Of a DNA stretch of 64,000 bases, positions 11,131 to 18,986 are shown piece after piece; within the stretch, counting starts at the first letter, position 1; each line of letters starts with the position of its first letter. Where the stretch lies: contig NZ_FCOY01000006.1 of assembly GCF_900018785.1 (NCBI RefSeq), positions 806,001-870,000 of the forward strand, read 5' to 3'. The DNA comes from Xanthomonas massiliensis (lineage in GTDB: Bacteria; Pseudomonadota; Gammaproteobacteria; Xanthomonadales; Xanthomonadaceae). A program made the position numbers and the translations under genes. The notes under the pieces are model-generated. The model was not told where the DNA came from. It saw nothing but the letters and a program-made list of their open reading frames with translations, and did not search any database.

Positions 11131-12942
11131 GGAACCTCCTGGCTGGGGAAACATGCCAGAAAGTTCTACTTATGGGGTGTCTGCGGATCGGGGAAGCTTA
11201 CGCGGTCATCGATCACCACGATCGTCTTGCCGAGATCGACCGCGGCCCCCTGTTCCTTCGACCCTTTGAGGAGTTCGATGAAGTACAGAAAGGAAATCAG
11301 CGTTTTCTCTCCTTCACTCAGCGATTGAGCGCTGCTCTCGCCATGCGCAGGACGCTCCAAGCAATACAGGCTGCCTTCGCCTGGCTTGCGAGCGATCGAG
11401 AATGAGCCGATGCCCAACCCCTTGAGTCGCTCGTTTATGGCGGCCACCGAGGCGTCCACGCCTTCCTGCTTCTTGCGAAGTTCGGTCAGAGACCCAACAT
11501 GGCCGGCCTCTAGCGTTCCTGCGTTGCTGTCAGCAGCCCTTGTTTCCTCCAATTGCTGCTTGAGCGGAGCAATTCGGGCGTCATAGGCACGATAGACCTC
11601 GATCCGATCTCTGCACATGTATTTCCAGAATGCTGCTCGGATTGATGTGCGCTCCGCGGCCTTGTTCTGAATTCGCTGATTGAACGTGCCAATGCGGGAG
11701 TTGAGCGTGGACAGGGAGACCTGCAGTGGTTGCATGTCGATGAGCGCAATCTCCACCGGCTCCGATGGGGTGGCCTGCTTCAACCGCATCGTGGCCACGT
11801 TCGCCTTCAGAAGGGCGTGCGTTGCCTCCCAAGTCGCCTTCAGGTCGGTTTCTTCAGATAGCGGTTCTGACAGAGCTATTTCTACAGCAGGCTGCAGCGT
11901 CTGGATGGCGGCCTCGTAAGCGACGATGCGCGCATCGATAAGGTCGATTTTCTGTTGACGGTCTCCGTCCAGGAGCTTGGCCAAGTCGTCCAGAAATCCG
12001 TGGGGCAGTCCCTGCTGGCAAAACGGGCACTGATCTTCGTGCGCGAATGCACGACCCTTGCTCACCCAGTCGCCGTTGCCTAGCTTCTCAACGAGGGGTG
12101 CAAGGCGACTCTCGCCTGATACTTCAATGCGCTCTTGCCATATGGCGTCCTGCTCGATAGCCCGGAATGCGCCCAATGCAAGGTGGTGCGTGCTTTTCGA
12201 CGTCTCATCCCCTGAAATATCAGCCAAGCGTTTGGCCAAGCTGTCGAGTCCTTCCAGAGTCTCGTCGTCCGGCGTTTCATGCTTGCGCAGATCATCGAAG
12301 AACTTCTGTGCGCCGCGGCCATATCCAGTAAGAAAGTTGTCGAACACGCCTTTGTCATGGGCCTTGTAGGTAACCCACACAGAGTCTTTGGCATCGTTCA
12401 GCGCGGTTTCGAGTTCTCCGTTGATGCGCCCGATATCTCGTTGCGCGTTCTCACGTAGGCTTCGGACTTCCTGAAGCGAGCGCTCGTGCTCTTCAATCTG
12501 CTTCTGTGTATCTGTGTCCAGCTCGCCGATGGTGAAGATGCCGGGCATGCCCTCCGCTTCACCGATCACCGATTGCACGAAATGGTGGTTGTAGACAAGA
12601 TAACGGAAGGGGCCGCCTAACGTCGTCTCTATCCGGCACGCAGGGAATCCACCACCTCCAAGGCTGCGACCATGAATCACTTCCCCAATCGCCGTTTTCC
12701 CGGCGCCGTTAAGGCCATAGAAGAAGACCGGCTTCTGTGTCGTTGTCTCAAGCGCGATATTGACAGGGCTTGTCGGATGAAAGCTCTTGTAGCCTTGGAT
12801 GACGATGCCTTTGATCATGACTGTCCCCCTCCCATGGGAATCCTGACGGCGCTAACGATCATCATGTCCAACCGGATGCCAAGCTGAGCGTGCTCTTTCC
12901 CTTTTTACAGCGCCACCACCGACTTGCTCTTAGCCGTACCAG

Positions 12943-13230
12943 TCAGTCACGCTGGATTCTGAGCCCCTCAATTTCTTGTCGAACCTGCACCAAAAGCTTA
13001 TCCAGCTGCTGTGTGCTATCGCCGGCATAGGCCAGCGTCAGCAGCGTGAGCGGATGGACTTCCATCACCTCGCACAGCTCGGCCAACTTGCTGATGGTCG
13101 GGCTTTTCAGGTCGCGCTCCAGGGTACTCATGTAGGTACGGCTCGACACGTCGGAGAACGCTTCCTGGCTCAAGCCACGCGCTTTCCTGACCGTCTTCAA
13201 TGCCTTCGCCAACGAGTACGCTGCCGCCAC
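12943..13230 (-). CDS. XRE-family HTH regulator
   Basis: 95 residues: an N-terminal Cro/C1-type HTH (LAKALKTVRKARGLSQEAFS, YMSTLERDLKSPTISKLAEL) and a short C-terminal helix. Standalone HTH_3 proteins of this size stand at the start of the Tn4371-type maintenance region and probably repress ICE genes. It lies upstream of the RloC-like gene on the same strand, separated by 124 bases, so it could also control that gene. A palindromic candidate operator lies 40-65 bases before its start. Confidence 0.87.
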   Translation of the reverse strand: MAAAYSLAKALKTVRKARGLSQEAFSDVSSRTYMSTLERDLKSPTISKLAELCEVMEVHPLTLLTLAYAGDSTQQLDKLLVQVRQEIEGLRIQRD

Positions 13231-13270
13231 CTATGGTTTCCTCGCAAAAACCAAGATGACAGCCCATTGC

Positions 13271-13294
13271 GCCCTATAGGGCTACAATCTATAG
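13271..13294. promoter_or_regulatory. CTATAG palindrome pair (candidate XRE operator)
   Basis: GCCCTATAGGGC (13271-13282) is a perfect 12-base palindrome, and a second CTATAG follows at 13289-13294, 15 bases centre to centre. It sits in the promoter region of the XRE gene and in the 285-base gap before the DUF2958 gene. XRE repressors commonly bind such paired dyads. The rest of the gap holds short GC-rich hairpins (for example around CCGCGGATTCGCGGG near 13423) of unknown role. Confidence 0.4.
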
Positions 13295-13515
13295 TGTTCA
13301 TTTGGTGATGTTCTACGCTTTCGTGCCTTTACGGAAATCCGCATCTGCGGATGGCGCCAAATCCGGGGAACCGCGTTCGTGTCTTTACTGACTTGCGCCC
13401 ATGCACGTTCGTGCCTTCGTGCTTCCGCGGATTCGCGGGCTTGCGTATCTGTGGTTTCGTGCGCAAGCGGGGATGCGGTTTGGCGGCTCCGTTCCTTTGA
13501 GGAGCGAGGCCGGCC

Positions 13516-13863
13516 ATGAACCCGCTCATCACCGATGAAGAGCGCGCCCGGCTGCTGGCCAACGGCCAGGCCCGCGCCGCCGGTCAGGCCATCGACCCGT
13601 TGCCGGTGGTGCGGCTGTTCACCCCGGACGCGCATGTCACCTGGCTGCTGTCCGAACTCGATCCCATCGATGGCGATACCAGTTTCGGGCTGATCGACCT
13701 TGGCATCGGGGGGCCTGCGCTAGGGACGGCGAAGCTGTCCGACCTGGCCGGCATCGTCGGGCCGAACAAGCAGCCGGTGATGCGCGATCGCTACTTCCAG
13801 GCGACACGGCCGCTGTCGGAGTACGTCCGACTGGCGCAGGAAAACGGCTCGATCACGGACTGA
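13516..13863 (+). CDS. DUF2958-family protein
   Basis: 115 residues beginning MNPLITDEERARLLANG, with the DUF2958 pattern (VVRLFTPDAHVTWLLSELD, FGLIDLGIGGPALG, RDRYF). The family is found almost only on ICEs and plasmids, next to RadC and DUF2285 genes, and has no assigned activity. An aggagc-like ribosome-binding site precedes the ATG. No frame damage is seen. Confidence 0.88.
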   Translation: MNPLITDEERARLLANGQARAAGQAIDPLPVVRLFTPDAHVTWLLSELDPIDGDTSFGLIDLGIGGPALGTAKLSDLAGIVGPNKQPVMRDRYFQATRPLSEYVRLAQENGSITD

Positions 13864-14208
13864 TGCAGGCCCGCACTGCGAGGCCACGCGGGGCGCATTG
13901 TGACTATGTCAGTCTTACCCAAGACCTGTCCGGTCTGAAACCGCACTCTTGCGCCGAAGCAGCATCACTCTGCTGCAAACAGTCATGGTCTTCGGCGCGG
14001 TCTACGGCACGGTGTCCGATGCAGCCCGTCAATTCCTGGCGGTGCAGCCGTCGCATTCAGACGATTTTCGCAATGCACCGGAGCCAATCGGTCTTGACAC
14101 CAACCACTACAACCTAACCCGATCACGATGACGTTTTGATGTTGAACCGATAGCTCCCGCACCACGAAACCGTGGCGACGTTCCTGCTGACCGTCAGGAG
14201 GCATCGTC
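13864..14208. other. Gene-free stretch with a possible promoter
   Basis: No convincing gene on either strand. TTGACA at 14094-14099 could be the -35 of a promoter reading into the DUF2285 gene, but no good -10 is seen. An aggagg ribosome-binding site at about 14197 belongs to that gene. Confidence 0.35.
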
Positions 14209-14979
14209 ATGGCCGACCCGAGCGTTGAACACTGGTATCCGACCGCCGCGTATCTCTACGTCTTGCACCTTGATGGGCCCGAGCTGGCCTGGGAATACCT
14301 GCGCCGCAACCCCGACTACCGGCGCGACTGGCTGCGCCGTCGCCGCCGGCCGGACGCGGCACACGCCTGGGGCCTGCGCCTGCTGGAAGACCCGGCCTTG
14401 GATGCGCGCGACGCGCATCCGGCCTGGTTCCCCGATCACGATGCGGTGGTGCAGCTTTATCCCGATGCCGATCCGCCGCCCGATGCCTACGCCTTCGAGT
14501 TCTGGCGCGTCCCCGGCCGCAAGCACCTGATCCACGACGGCAAGCGCCTGGTGCTGGTGTCGCGCTGGCCCGGCTGCTGCATGCGGCTCGCCCTCGGGCC
14601 GGGTCTGGAAGACGGCATGGCCTACCTCTACGCCACCCGCGCCTGCGCCACGCCCTGCGCGCGCTATCGCACGCTCGCGGCCGAGCTGGATGCGCTGTCC
14701 GCTGCGACCGTCGCCGTGCCTGCGGCGGCGGCCCGCTCCCGTCCCACGCCCGCCGCGCTGATGGAGCTGCACACCTTGCAGGCGCTGGACGCCACCCTGG
14801 CGGGCGCGTCCCTGCGCGAGGTGGCCGAAGGGCTGTTCGGTGCCGACGCCGTCGCGGCCGATTGGCACGCCGACAGCGCCTTGCGCGCCCGCGTGCGCCG
14901 TCTGGTGCGCCGGGGCGAGGCGCTGATGCGCGGCGGCTATCGCCGCCTGGCGCAGCTTCCGCCGGCTTCGTCGCATTAG
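14209..14979 (+). CDS. DUF2285-family (DUF6499 N-terminus) protein
   Basis: 256 residues. The N-terminal YLYVLHLDGPELAWEYLRRN and RDWLRRRRR segment is the usual DUF6499 start, and the C-terminal third (LREVAEGLFGADAVAADWH, RARVRRLVRRGEALMRGGYR) is the DUF2285 HTH-like domain. These proteins are ICE-specific, probably DNA-binding, and usually sit just ahead of an AlpA-like HTH gene and repA, as here. Function is unproven. Confidence 0.87.
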   Translation: MADPSVEHWYPTAAYLYVLHLDGPELAWEYLRRNPDYRRDWLRRRRRPDAAHAWGLRLLEDPALDARDAHPAWFPDHDAVVQLYPDADPPPDAYAFEFWRVPGRKHLIHDGKRLVLVSRWPGCCMRLALGPGLEDGMAYLYATRACATPCARYRTLAAELDALSAATVAVPAAAARSRPTPAALMELHTLQALDATLAGASLREVAEGLFGADAVAADWHADSALRARVRRLVRRGEALMRGGYRRLAQLPPASSH

Positions 14980-15098
14980 GGGGGACGTTTCACGCCCCCC
15001 GCAAAACGTCCCTGAACGGGAAGCCCCGCTTTCTTGAGACTGACTCCATCCGGTCGCGCTGTGTGACCGGCCTTTGCCGACCGATGGAGGTTCACACG

Positions 15099-15392
15099 AT
15101 GCGACCCGCTCCCTTGCGGCCTGCCGCCGCTGCCGCCGCTGCCGTCGCTGCGCCCGCGCAGCCCCAACGCTACCTGACCAACGACGAGGCCGCCGAATAC
15201 CTGCGCCTCAGCCCTCGCACGCTGGAGAAACAGCGCGTGATCGGCGGCGGCCCGAAGTTCCGCAAGTTCGGTCGCCGCGTCATGTATGCGGTAGCCGACC
15301 TGGATGCCTGGGCGGATGCGCGCAGTTTCGATGCCACGTCCGACCCGGAGTACGCCGAGCGCCATGCGGGTGACTACCGTGATCGCCGCTGA
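15099..15392 (+). CDS. Excisionase-like helix-turn-helix protein
   Basis: 97 residues. After an alanine/proline-rich leader, RYLTNDEAAEYLRLSPRTLE and FGRRVMYAVADLDAWAD form an HTH_17 (MerR/excisionase-type) domain. The ATG at 15099 has a ggagg ribosome-binding site 8 bases ahead. In Tn4371 relatives this small gene precedes repA and may act as a regulator or directionality factor; both are inferences. Confidence 0.85.
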   Translation: MRPAPLRPAAAAAAAVAAPAQPQRYLTNDEAAEYLRLSPRTLEKQRVIGGGPKFRKFGRRVMYAVADLDAWADARSFDATSDPEYAERHAGDYRDRR

Positions 15393-15418
15393 TCGTCGGT
15401 TCACGGGTGGCGGTCGTC

Positions 15419-16276
15419 ATGTCCAGTCCCGCGCTGCCGTTCCGGCAGCGGCCGGCGCCAGAGCGCGAACAGCTCGACCTGTTCCGCGCCCTGCCGGGCG
15501 ACATGGCCCCGCGCGACAGCCAGGACTTGATGGCCTATCCGTTCTTCTCGCTCGGCAAGTCCAAGCGGGTCAAGCCCATCGACTTCCGCGTGGGCAACGT
15601 CACGATCCGCGTGGAAGGCACGCAGGAGCACGGCATCGCCACGATTTGGGATGCGGACGTGCTGATATGGGCGGCCTCGCAGATCGTGGAAGCGAAGGAC
15701 GCGGGCCTGCGGCCCTCGCGGCTGATGCGCGCCACGCCCTACGAGATCCTGCGCTTCATCGGGCGCGGCAAGTCGCTGCGCGACTACCAGCGCCTCAAGG
15801 CCGCGCTCGACCGGCTGCAATCGACCACCGTGGCCACGTCCATCCGCGAGACGACCGGGCGACGCTTGCACCGCTTTTCGTGGATCAACGAATGGAAGGA
15901 ACTGGCCGATGCCAGCGGCACGCCATTGGGCATCGAGCTGATCCTGCCGGACTGGTTCTATGCCGGCGTGCTCGACGCCGCCCTGGTGCTGACCATCGAC
16001 CCGGCGTATTTCCGGCTGACCGGCGGCATCGAGCGGTGGTTGTACCGGCTGGTGCGCAAGCATGGCGGCAAGCAGGAACACGGCTGGCAGTTCGACTTTC
16101 GCTACCTGCACCAGAAATCGGGCAGCACCGCGAAGCCCTACGACTTCGCCTGCGACCTGCGCGCGCTGGTCGCACGGCAGTCGCTGCCCGGCTACGTCCT
16201 GGGCATCGAGCGGATGCCGGACAACGGCATGGAACTGCTGACGTTCCGGCCCGTGCCGCAGACGGCACGGGGATAA
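15419..16276 (+). CDS. repA: Replication initiator protein A (RepA)
   Basis: About 285 residues matching the RPA-type plasmid initiator family: YPFFSLGKSKRVKPIDFRVG near the N-terminus, then MRATPYEILRFIGRGKSLRDYQRLKAALDR-like and LTGGIERWLYRLVRKHGG segments, both winged-helix parts. ICEs of this family keep such a gene, probably allowing limited replication after excision. Iteron-like repeats directly downstream support an active replicon. The start at 15419 is preferred; an in-frame GTG lies 12 bases earlier. Confidence 0.88.
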   Translation: MSSPALPFRQRPAPEREQLDLFRALPGDMAPRDSQDLMAYPFFSLGKSKRVKPIDFRVGNVTIRVEGTQEHGIATIWDADVLIWAASQIVEAKDAGLRPSRLMRATPYEILRFIGRGKSLRDYQRLKAALDRLQSTTVATSIRETTGRRLHRFSWINEWKELADASGTPLGIELILPDWFYAGVLDAALVLTIDPAYFRLTGGIERWLYRLVRKHGGKQEHGWQFDFRYLHQKSGSTAKPYDFACDLRALVARQSLPGYVLGIERMPDNGMELLTFRPVPQTARG

Positions 16277-16300
16277 CTTCGGGAGAGCCTGTGGATGGAG

Positions 16301-16363
16301 TCGTGCTATCAGGCGTGCGGGGTATCGTGCTATCAGGCGTGGGACTATCGTGCTATCAGGCGT
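16301..16363 (+). repeat. Three 16-base iterons after repA (candidate replication origin)
   Basis: TCGTGCTATCAGGCGT is repeated exactly at 16301-16316, 16325-16340 and 16348-16363, with periods of 24 and 23 bases, about two helical turns. The following 16390-16450 is a more AT-rich, TAACTT-repeating stretch that could serve as an unwinding element. Position directly after repA and helical spacing point to RepA-binding iterons. Confidence 0.75.
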
Positions 16364-16529
16364 ACCGATCGACCGCAAACCCGCGCCAGCACTGGGTTTC
16401 CTCGCCCTCTAACTTCCCTAACTTCATTTCTCTAACTTTTAGTAGAGAAACGCCGCTGCGGTGGACAACCACCACGCGGCCACAAACGCAGCAGCAAAAG
16501 CCCGGCTTTCCAGCATGGAGGGCCAGGCC

Positions 16530-17168
16530 ATGATCGTCGCTCTGCTCAACCAGAAAGGCGGCGTAGGCAAGACCACGCTCGCCACGCACATTGCCGGCGA
16601 GCTGGCGATGCGCGGCCAGCACGTCATGCTGCTGGACGCCGACCCGCAGGGTTCATCGCTGGACTGGACGCAGCGCCGAAGCCAGCAAGGCTTGCCACGG
16701 CTGTTCAGCGCCGTGGGCCTCGCCCGCGAAACGCTGCACCAAGAGGCGCCGGAACTCGCCAAGCGGGCCGATCACGTCATCATCGACGGCCCGCCGCGCA
16801 TCGCCGCCTTGGCGCGCTCCGCGCTGCTGGCGGCCGAGCGCGTGCTGATCCCGGTGCAGCCCAGCCCCTACGACCTGTGGGCCAGCGCCGAGATGGTGGC
16901 GCTGATCCGCGAGGCGCAAGTCTTTCGGCCTGCGCTGCGCGCGGCCTTCGTCATCAATCGGCGCGTCAGCACCACCGTGATCGGGCGTGAAGCGCGTCAG
17001 GCGCTCGCCGACCAGCCGCTTCCTGCGCTGCGCGCGGAAGTGCATCAGCGCATCGTGTTCGCCGACAGCGTGGCCGCTGGTCGGCTTGCACGCGAGACGG
17101 CGCCGGACAGCGCGGCCGCGCGTGAAATCACCGCGCTGGTCGATGAACTGCTGCGGTGGCCGTCATGA
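16530..17168 (+). CDS. parA: ParA-family partitioning ATPase
   Basis: 212 residues. The deviant Walker A is QKGGVGKTT (8-16), Walker A' is LLDADPQGSSLDW, and Walker B is VIIDGPPRI, which defines MinD/ParA-type ATPases of the short plasmid type. It segregates the excised or replicating ICE. The ATG at 16530 is preferred to upstream in-frame starts because family sequence begins MIVALLNQK and a ggagg lies ahead. The stop overlaps the next start (ATGA). Confidence 0.93.
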   Translation: MIVALLNQKGGVGKTTLATHIAGELAMRGQHVMLLDADPQGSSLDWTQRRSQQGLPRLFSAVGLARETLHQEAPELAKRADHVIIDGPPRIAALARSALLAAERVLIPVQPSPYDLWASAEMVALIREAQVFRPALRAAFVINRRVSTTVIGREARQALADQPLPALRAEVHQRIVFADSVAAGRLARETAPDSAAAREITALVDELLRWPS

Positions 17169-17437
17169 CAGCGAAGCCGCCACCACGCGCAAAGCGCGTC
17201 GGCATCGGCGCGCGTCCGCCCGCGAATCCGCACGCCGAGGCGTGGATTCGCCAGGGCGATGCCGATGCGCTGGGCAAGGGCGACCTCTACACGGCTCGCC
17301 TCACTCTCGACATCACGCCCGCGATGCGGGCGCGCATCAAGGTATCAGCCTTCACGCAAGGCGTGACCGTGGCCGACCTGCTGCGTGGCCTGCTGGAGCG
17401 GGAGTTTCCAGAGAACCGCAGGGAGAACACACCATGA
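17165..17437 (+). CDS. ParB-like small partition protein
   Basis: About 90 residues coupled to parA by a 4-base overlap. The C-terminal half (YTARLTLDITPAMRARIKVSAF, VADLLRGLLEREFP) looks like a small ribbon-helix-helix-type domain. The gene is usually annotated as ParB-like because it follows parA in these ICEs. It has no canonical ParB nuclease/CTPase domain, so the ParB label rests on context. Confidence 0.7.
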   Translation: MTAKPPPRAKRVGIGARPPANPHAEAWIRQGDADALGKGDLYTARLTLDITPAMRARIKVSAFTQGVTVADLLRGLLEREFPENRRENTP

Positions 17438-17967
17438 CTGCATCCGCTTCGCCGGCCACTGGCACGGCCACGGCTGCACTCGCAGCACCTGCCGGCCAGC
17501 CTGCCAGCGCGCCGCTGACGCGCGTGGCGCTGGCCTACATCGAACCGCGTTTCAAGCTCTATCTGCGCTTCGGTGAACCCGCGCGCACCCTCCAGCTCGA
17601 CCGCTGGCGGCGCTGCGCGGTGTTCCTGCCGGGCGCGATGTTCTGCCGCATCCGCTGGCAAGCCAACGACTACGGCACTGTGCGCTGGCAGCTCATGGTG
17701 ATGCAGGCTTGCACACCGCTCGATACGGCGCAGCGCATCCCCGGCGTGCAGCCGGGCGCGCGCCTGTTGTTGCACGCCGAGGGCGAGAACCAGGTGCGCG
17801 CGGTGCTGGAGCGCATCGACGCCATCGAGGCGCTGGGTATCGCGCCCGGCGGCGCCTCGCTCGCATACTGGCGCACGCTCGCAAATCGGCTCGCCGCGCG
17901 CTTGCCGCTGCCCGAGTACACCACCGAACGGCACGCCGCTTGGCTGACCGGGAGGGCGCTGCCATGA
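17434..17967 (+). CDS. DUF2840-family protein
   Basis: 177 residues with the DUF2840 core (LTRVALAYIEPRFKLYLRFG, WRRCAVFLPGAMFCRIRWQAN, YGTVRWQLMV). The family is restricted to conjugative elements and lies between the par genes and traF, overlapping each by 4 bases here, which indicates one translationally coupled operon. Molecular function is unknown. Confidence 0.87.
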   Translation: MTASASPATGTATAALAAPAGQPASAPLTRVALAYIEPRFKLYLRFGEPARTLQLDRWRRCAVFLPGAMFCRIRWQANDYGTVRWQLMVMQACTPLDTAQRIPGVQPGARLLLHAEGENQVRAVLERIDAIEALGIAPGGASLAYWRTLANRLAARLPLPEYTTERHAAWLTGRALP

Positions 17968-18551
17968 CCGCCACTTGTGCTGCCGGCACCGCGCCGCATC
18001 CTCGCTCGCGCCTGCGCGCTCGCATCGTGCTGGCGGGCCTGTCCGCCTGCGGCCTCGCTGCGCTGGCCTGGGCGTCCTTCGTGCATCCGCTGCCGCGCCT
18101 GATCTACAACCCGTCCGACAGTGTGGCGGTCGGCTGGTATCGCGTCGATCCGCTGGGCCCCGGTGACGGCTCGCTGCCACGTCCGTTGTCCGTGGACAGC
18201 ATCGTGCTGACCACGCTGCCGCCAGATGCCGCCGCGTTGGCCGCACAGCGCGGCTACCTGCCGGCGCGCGTGCCGCTGCTCAAGCGCGTGGGCGCCGTCG
18301 CGCCGCAGGAGGTGTGCATCACTGGTCGCATCGTCCGCATCGACGGTGTGCCTTCGGCCGCCGTGCTGCCTGCCGACCGATGGGGCCGGCTGCTGCCATC
18401 CTGGCAGCAATGCCGTCGCCTTCAACCCGGCGAACTGTTCCTGCTCAGTGTGACCAACCCGGCGTCGTTCGACAGCAGGTACTTCGGGCCGGTGCGCGCG
18501 TCCGCCGTGATCGGCATTGCGCATCCGGTCTGGCTGGAGTCACGCCCATGA
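17964..18551 (+). CDS. traF: Conjugative signal peptidase TraF (S26 family)
   Basis: 195 residues with one N-terminal membrane segment (about 21-42). The S26 catalytic pair looks like Ser53 (NPSDSVAVGWYRV) and Lys107 (LLKRVGAVAP). In RP4, TraF trims and cyclises the TrbC pilin; a trbC gene with a matching pilin is present at 37146. Its start overlaps the DUF2840 stop by 4 bases. The Pro usual after the catalytic Ser is Ala here, a minor deviation. Confidence 0.88.
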   Translation: MTATCAAGTAPHPRSRLRARIVLAGLSACGLAALAWASFVHPLPRLIYNPSDSVAVGWYRVDPLGPGDGSLPRPLSVDSIVLTTLPPDAAALAAQRGYLPARVPLLKRVGAVAPQEVCITGRIVRIDGVPSAAVLPADRWGRLLPSWQQCRRLQPGELFLLSVTNPASFDSRYFGPVRASAVIGIAHPVWLESRP

Positions 18552-18986
18552 TGGCGACCGATTCGCTGCACTTTGCCGTGCATCTCATCGTGCCATCGGG
18601 CGTGCCGATCCGGTGGTTCTCCGCGTGTCGTCGCGCGTGCAGTGCCAGCGCATCCGCGCTGCACTTTGCGCTGCCTTCCTATGTGCAGGCGTCTTGCCTC
18701 GAACGCGCCCGGCCTGTGGCCGTCGCCGCGTTCGCCGGCGCGCTGACTGCTCGCGCAGCAGCGTCGCAGGGCCGCCGCTGCCCGGAGCGCCAGCGAGGGG
18801 CAAAGGCGGAAGGCAAGACAAAAGGACGCGGCACCGGGCCGCGTCGAAAGCCTGTCTGCACATGGGGGGGCGCGGCACGGAGCGGCTTCGCCGCCGTGCC
18901 GCGTGGGGCGCGAGGCCCGCGCCAATGCAAGCATGTCCGCGTGCTTCGCACGACCGGACACGCCAGAGCTTGCAGGGAGTGCAACC
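18552..18986 (+). other. Gene-free region before the relaxase, candidate oriT
   Basis: No well-supported gene. An Arg-rich frame exists at 18548-19009, but it lacks any family pattern and runs into the relaxase. Two strong inverted repeats are present: GACGCGGC/GCCGCGTC with a 5-base loop (18825-18845), and GCGGCACGG/CCGTGCCGC with a 13-base loop (18872-18902). Between them lie cctgtctgca and a G7 run. Relaxases usually nick in the intergenic region ahead of their own gene beside such repeats, so this is the best oriT candidate. The nic site is not identified. Confidence 0.45.

Larger units (their letters stand above)
10005..11203 (-). mobile_element. IS3-family insertion sequence with terminal inverted repeats
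   Basis: The ends carry a perfect 13-base inverted repeat: CGTAAGCTTCCCC at 10005-10017 and its complement at 11190-11202. Looser matching continues inward for about 25 more bases. The target triplet GGT is duplicated at 10002-10004 and 11204-11206. Two overlapping frames encode OrfA and OrfB joined by a slippery A7 run, as in IS3-family (IS407-like) elements. The insertion lies in the Walker B codons of the RloC-like gene. It appears intact and recent, as the duplication is still exact. Confidence 0.93.
9400..12818 (-). pseudogene. RloC/PrrC-like AAA ATPase (putative anticodon nuclease), split by an IS3 element
   Basis: The gene starts at 12818 with an ABC-type ATPase head: Walker A in FFYGLNGAGKTAIGE, a long coiled coil with a CxxC zinc-hook-like pair (CPFCQQG), and a signature LSEGEKTLISF. 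The Walker B is cut after VVIDD. The rest (PISSLSHNFVYDIA onward, with LTHN) resumes beyond the insertion and ends at 9400. Removing 10005-11203 and one GGT copy restores a 739-codon frame. The C-terminal segment has RxxxE in MRCILENFF and a later NRGSH, resembling the Arg-Glu-His triad of PrrC/RloC anticodon nucleases. Intact, it would be an RloC-like antiphage tRNA nuclease; as it stands it is broken. An AAA_13 protein of other function is the alternative. Confidence 0.78.

Noticed and set aside
16301-16363. Short regularly spaced repeats as a CRISPR array
   Set aside because: Only three 16-base repeats with 7-8 base gaps and no cas genes; position after repA fits iterons.
17434-18524. Minus-strand frames opposite the DUF2840 and traF genes
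   Set aside because: Arg-rich shadow frames with no domain pattern; plus-strand genes are coupled and conserved in ICEs.
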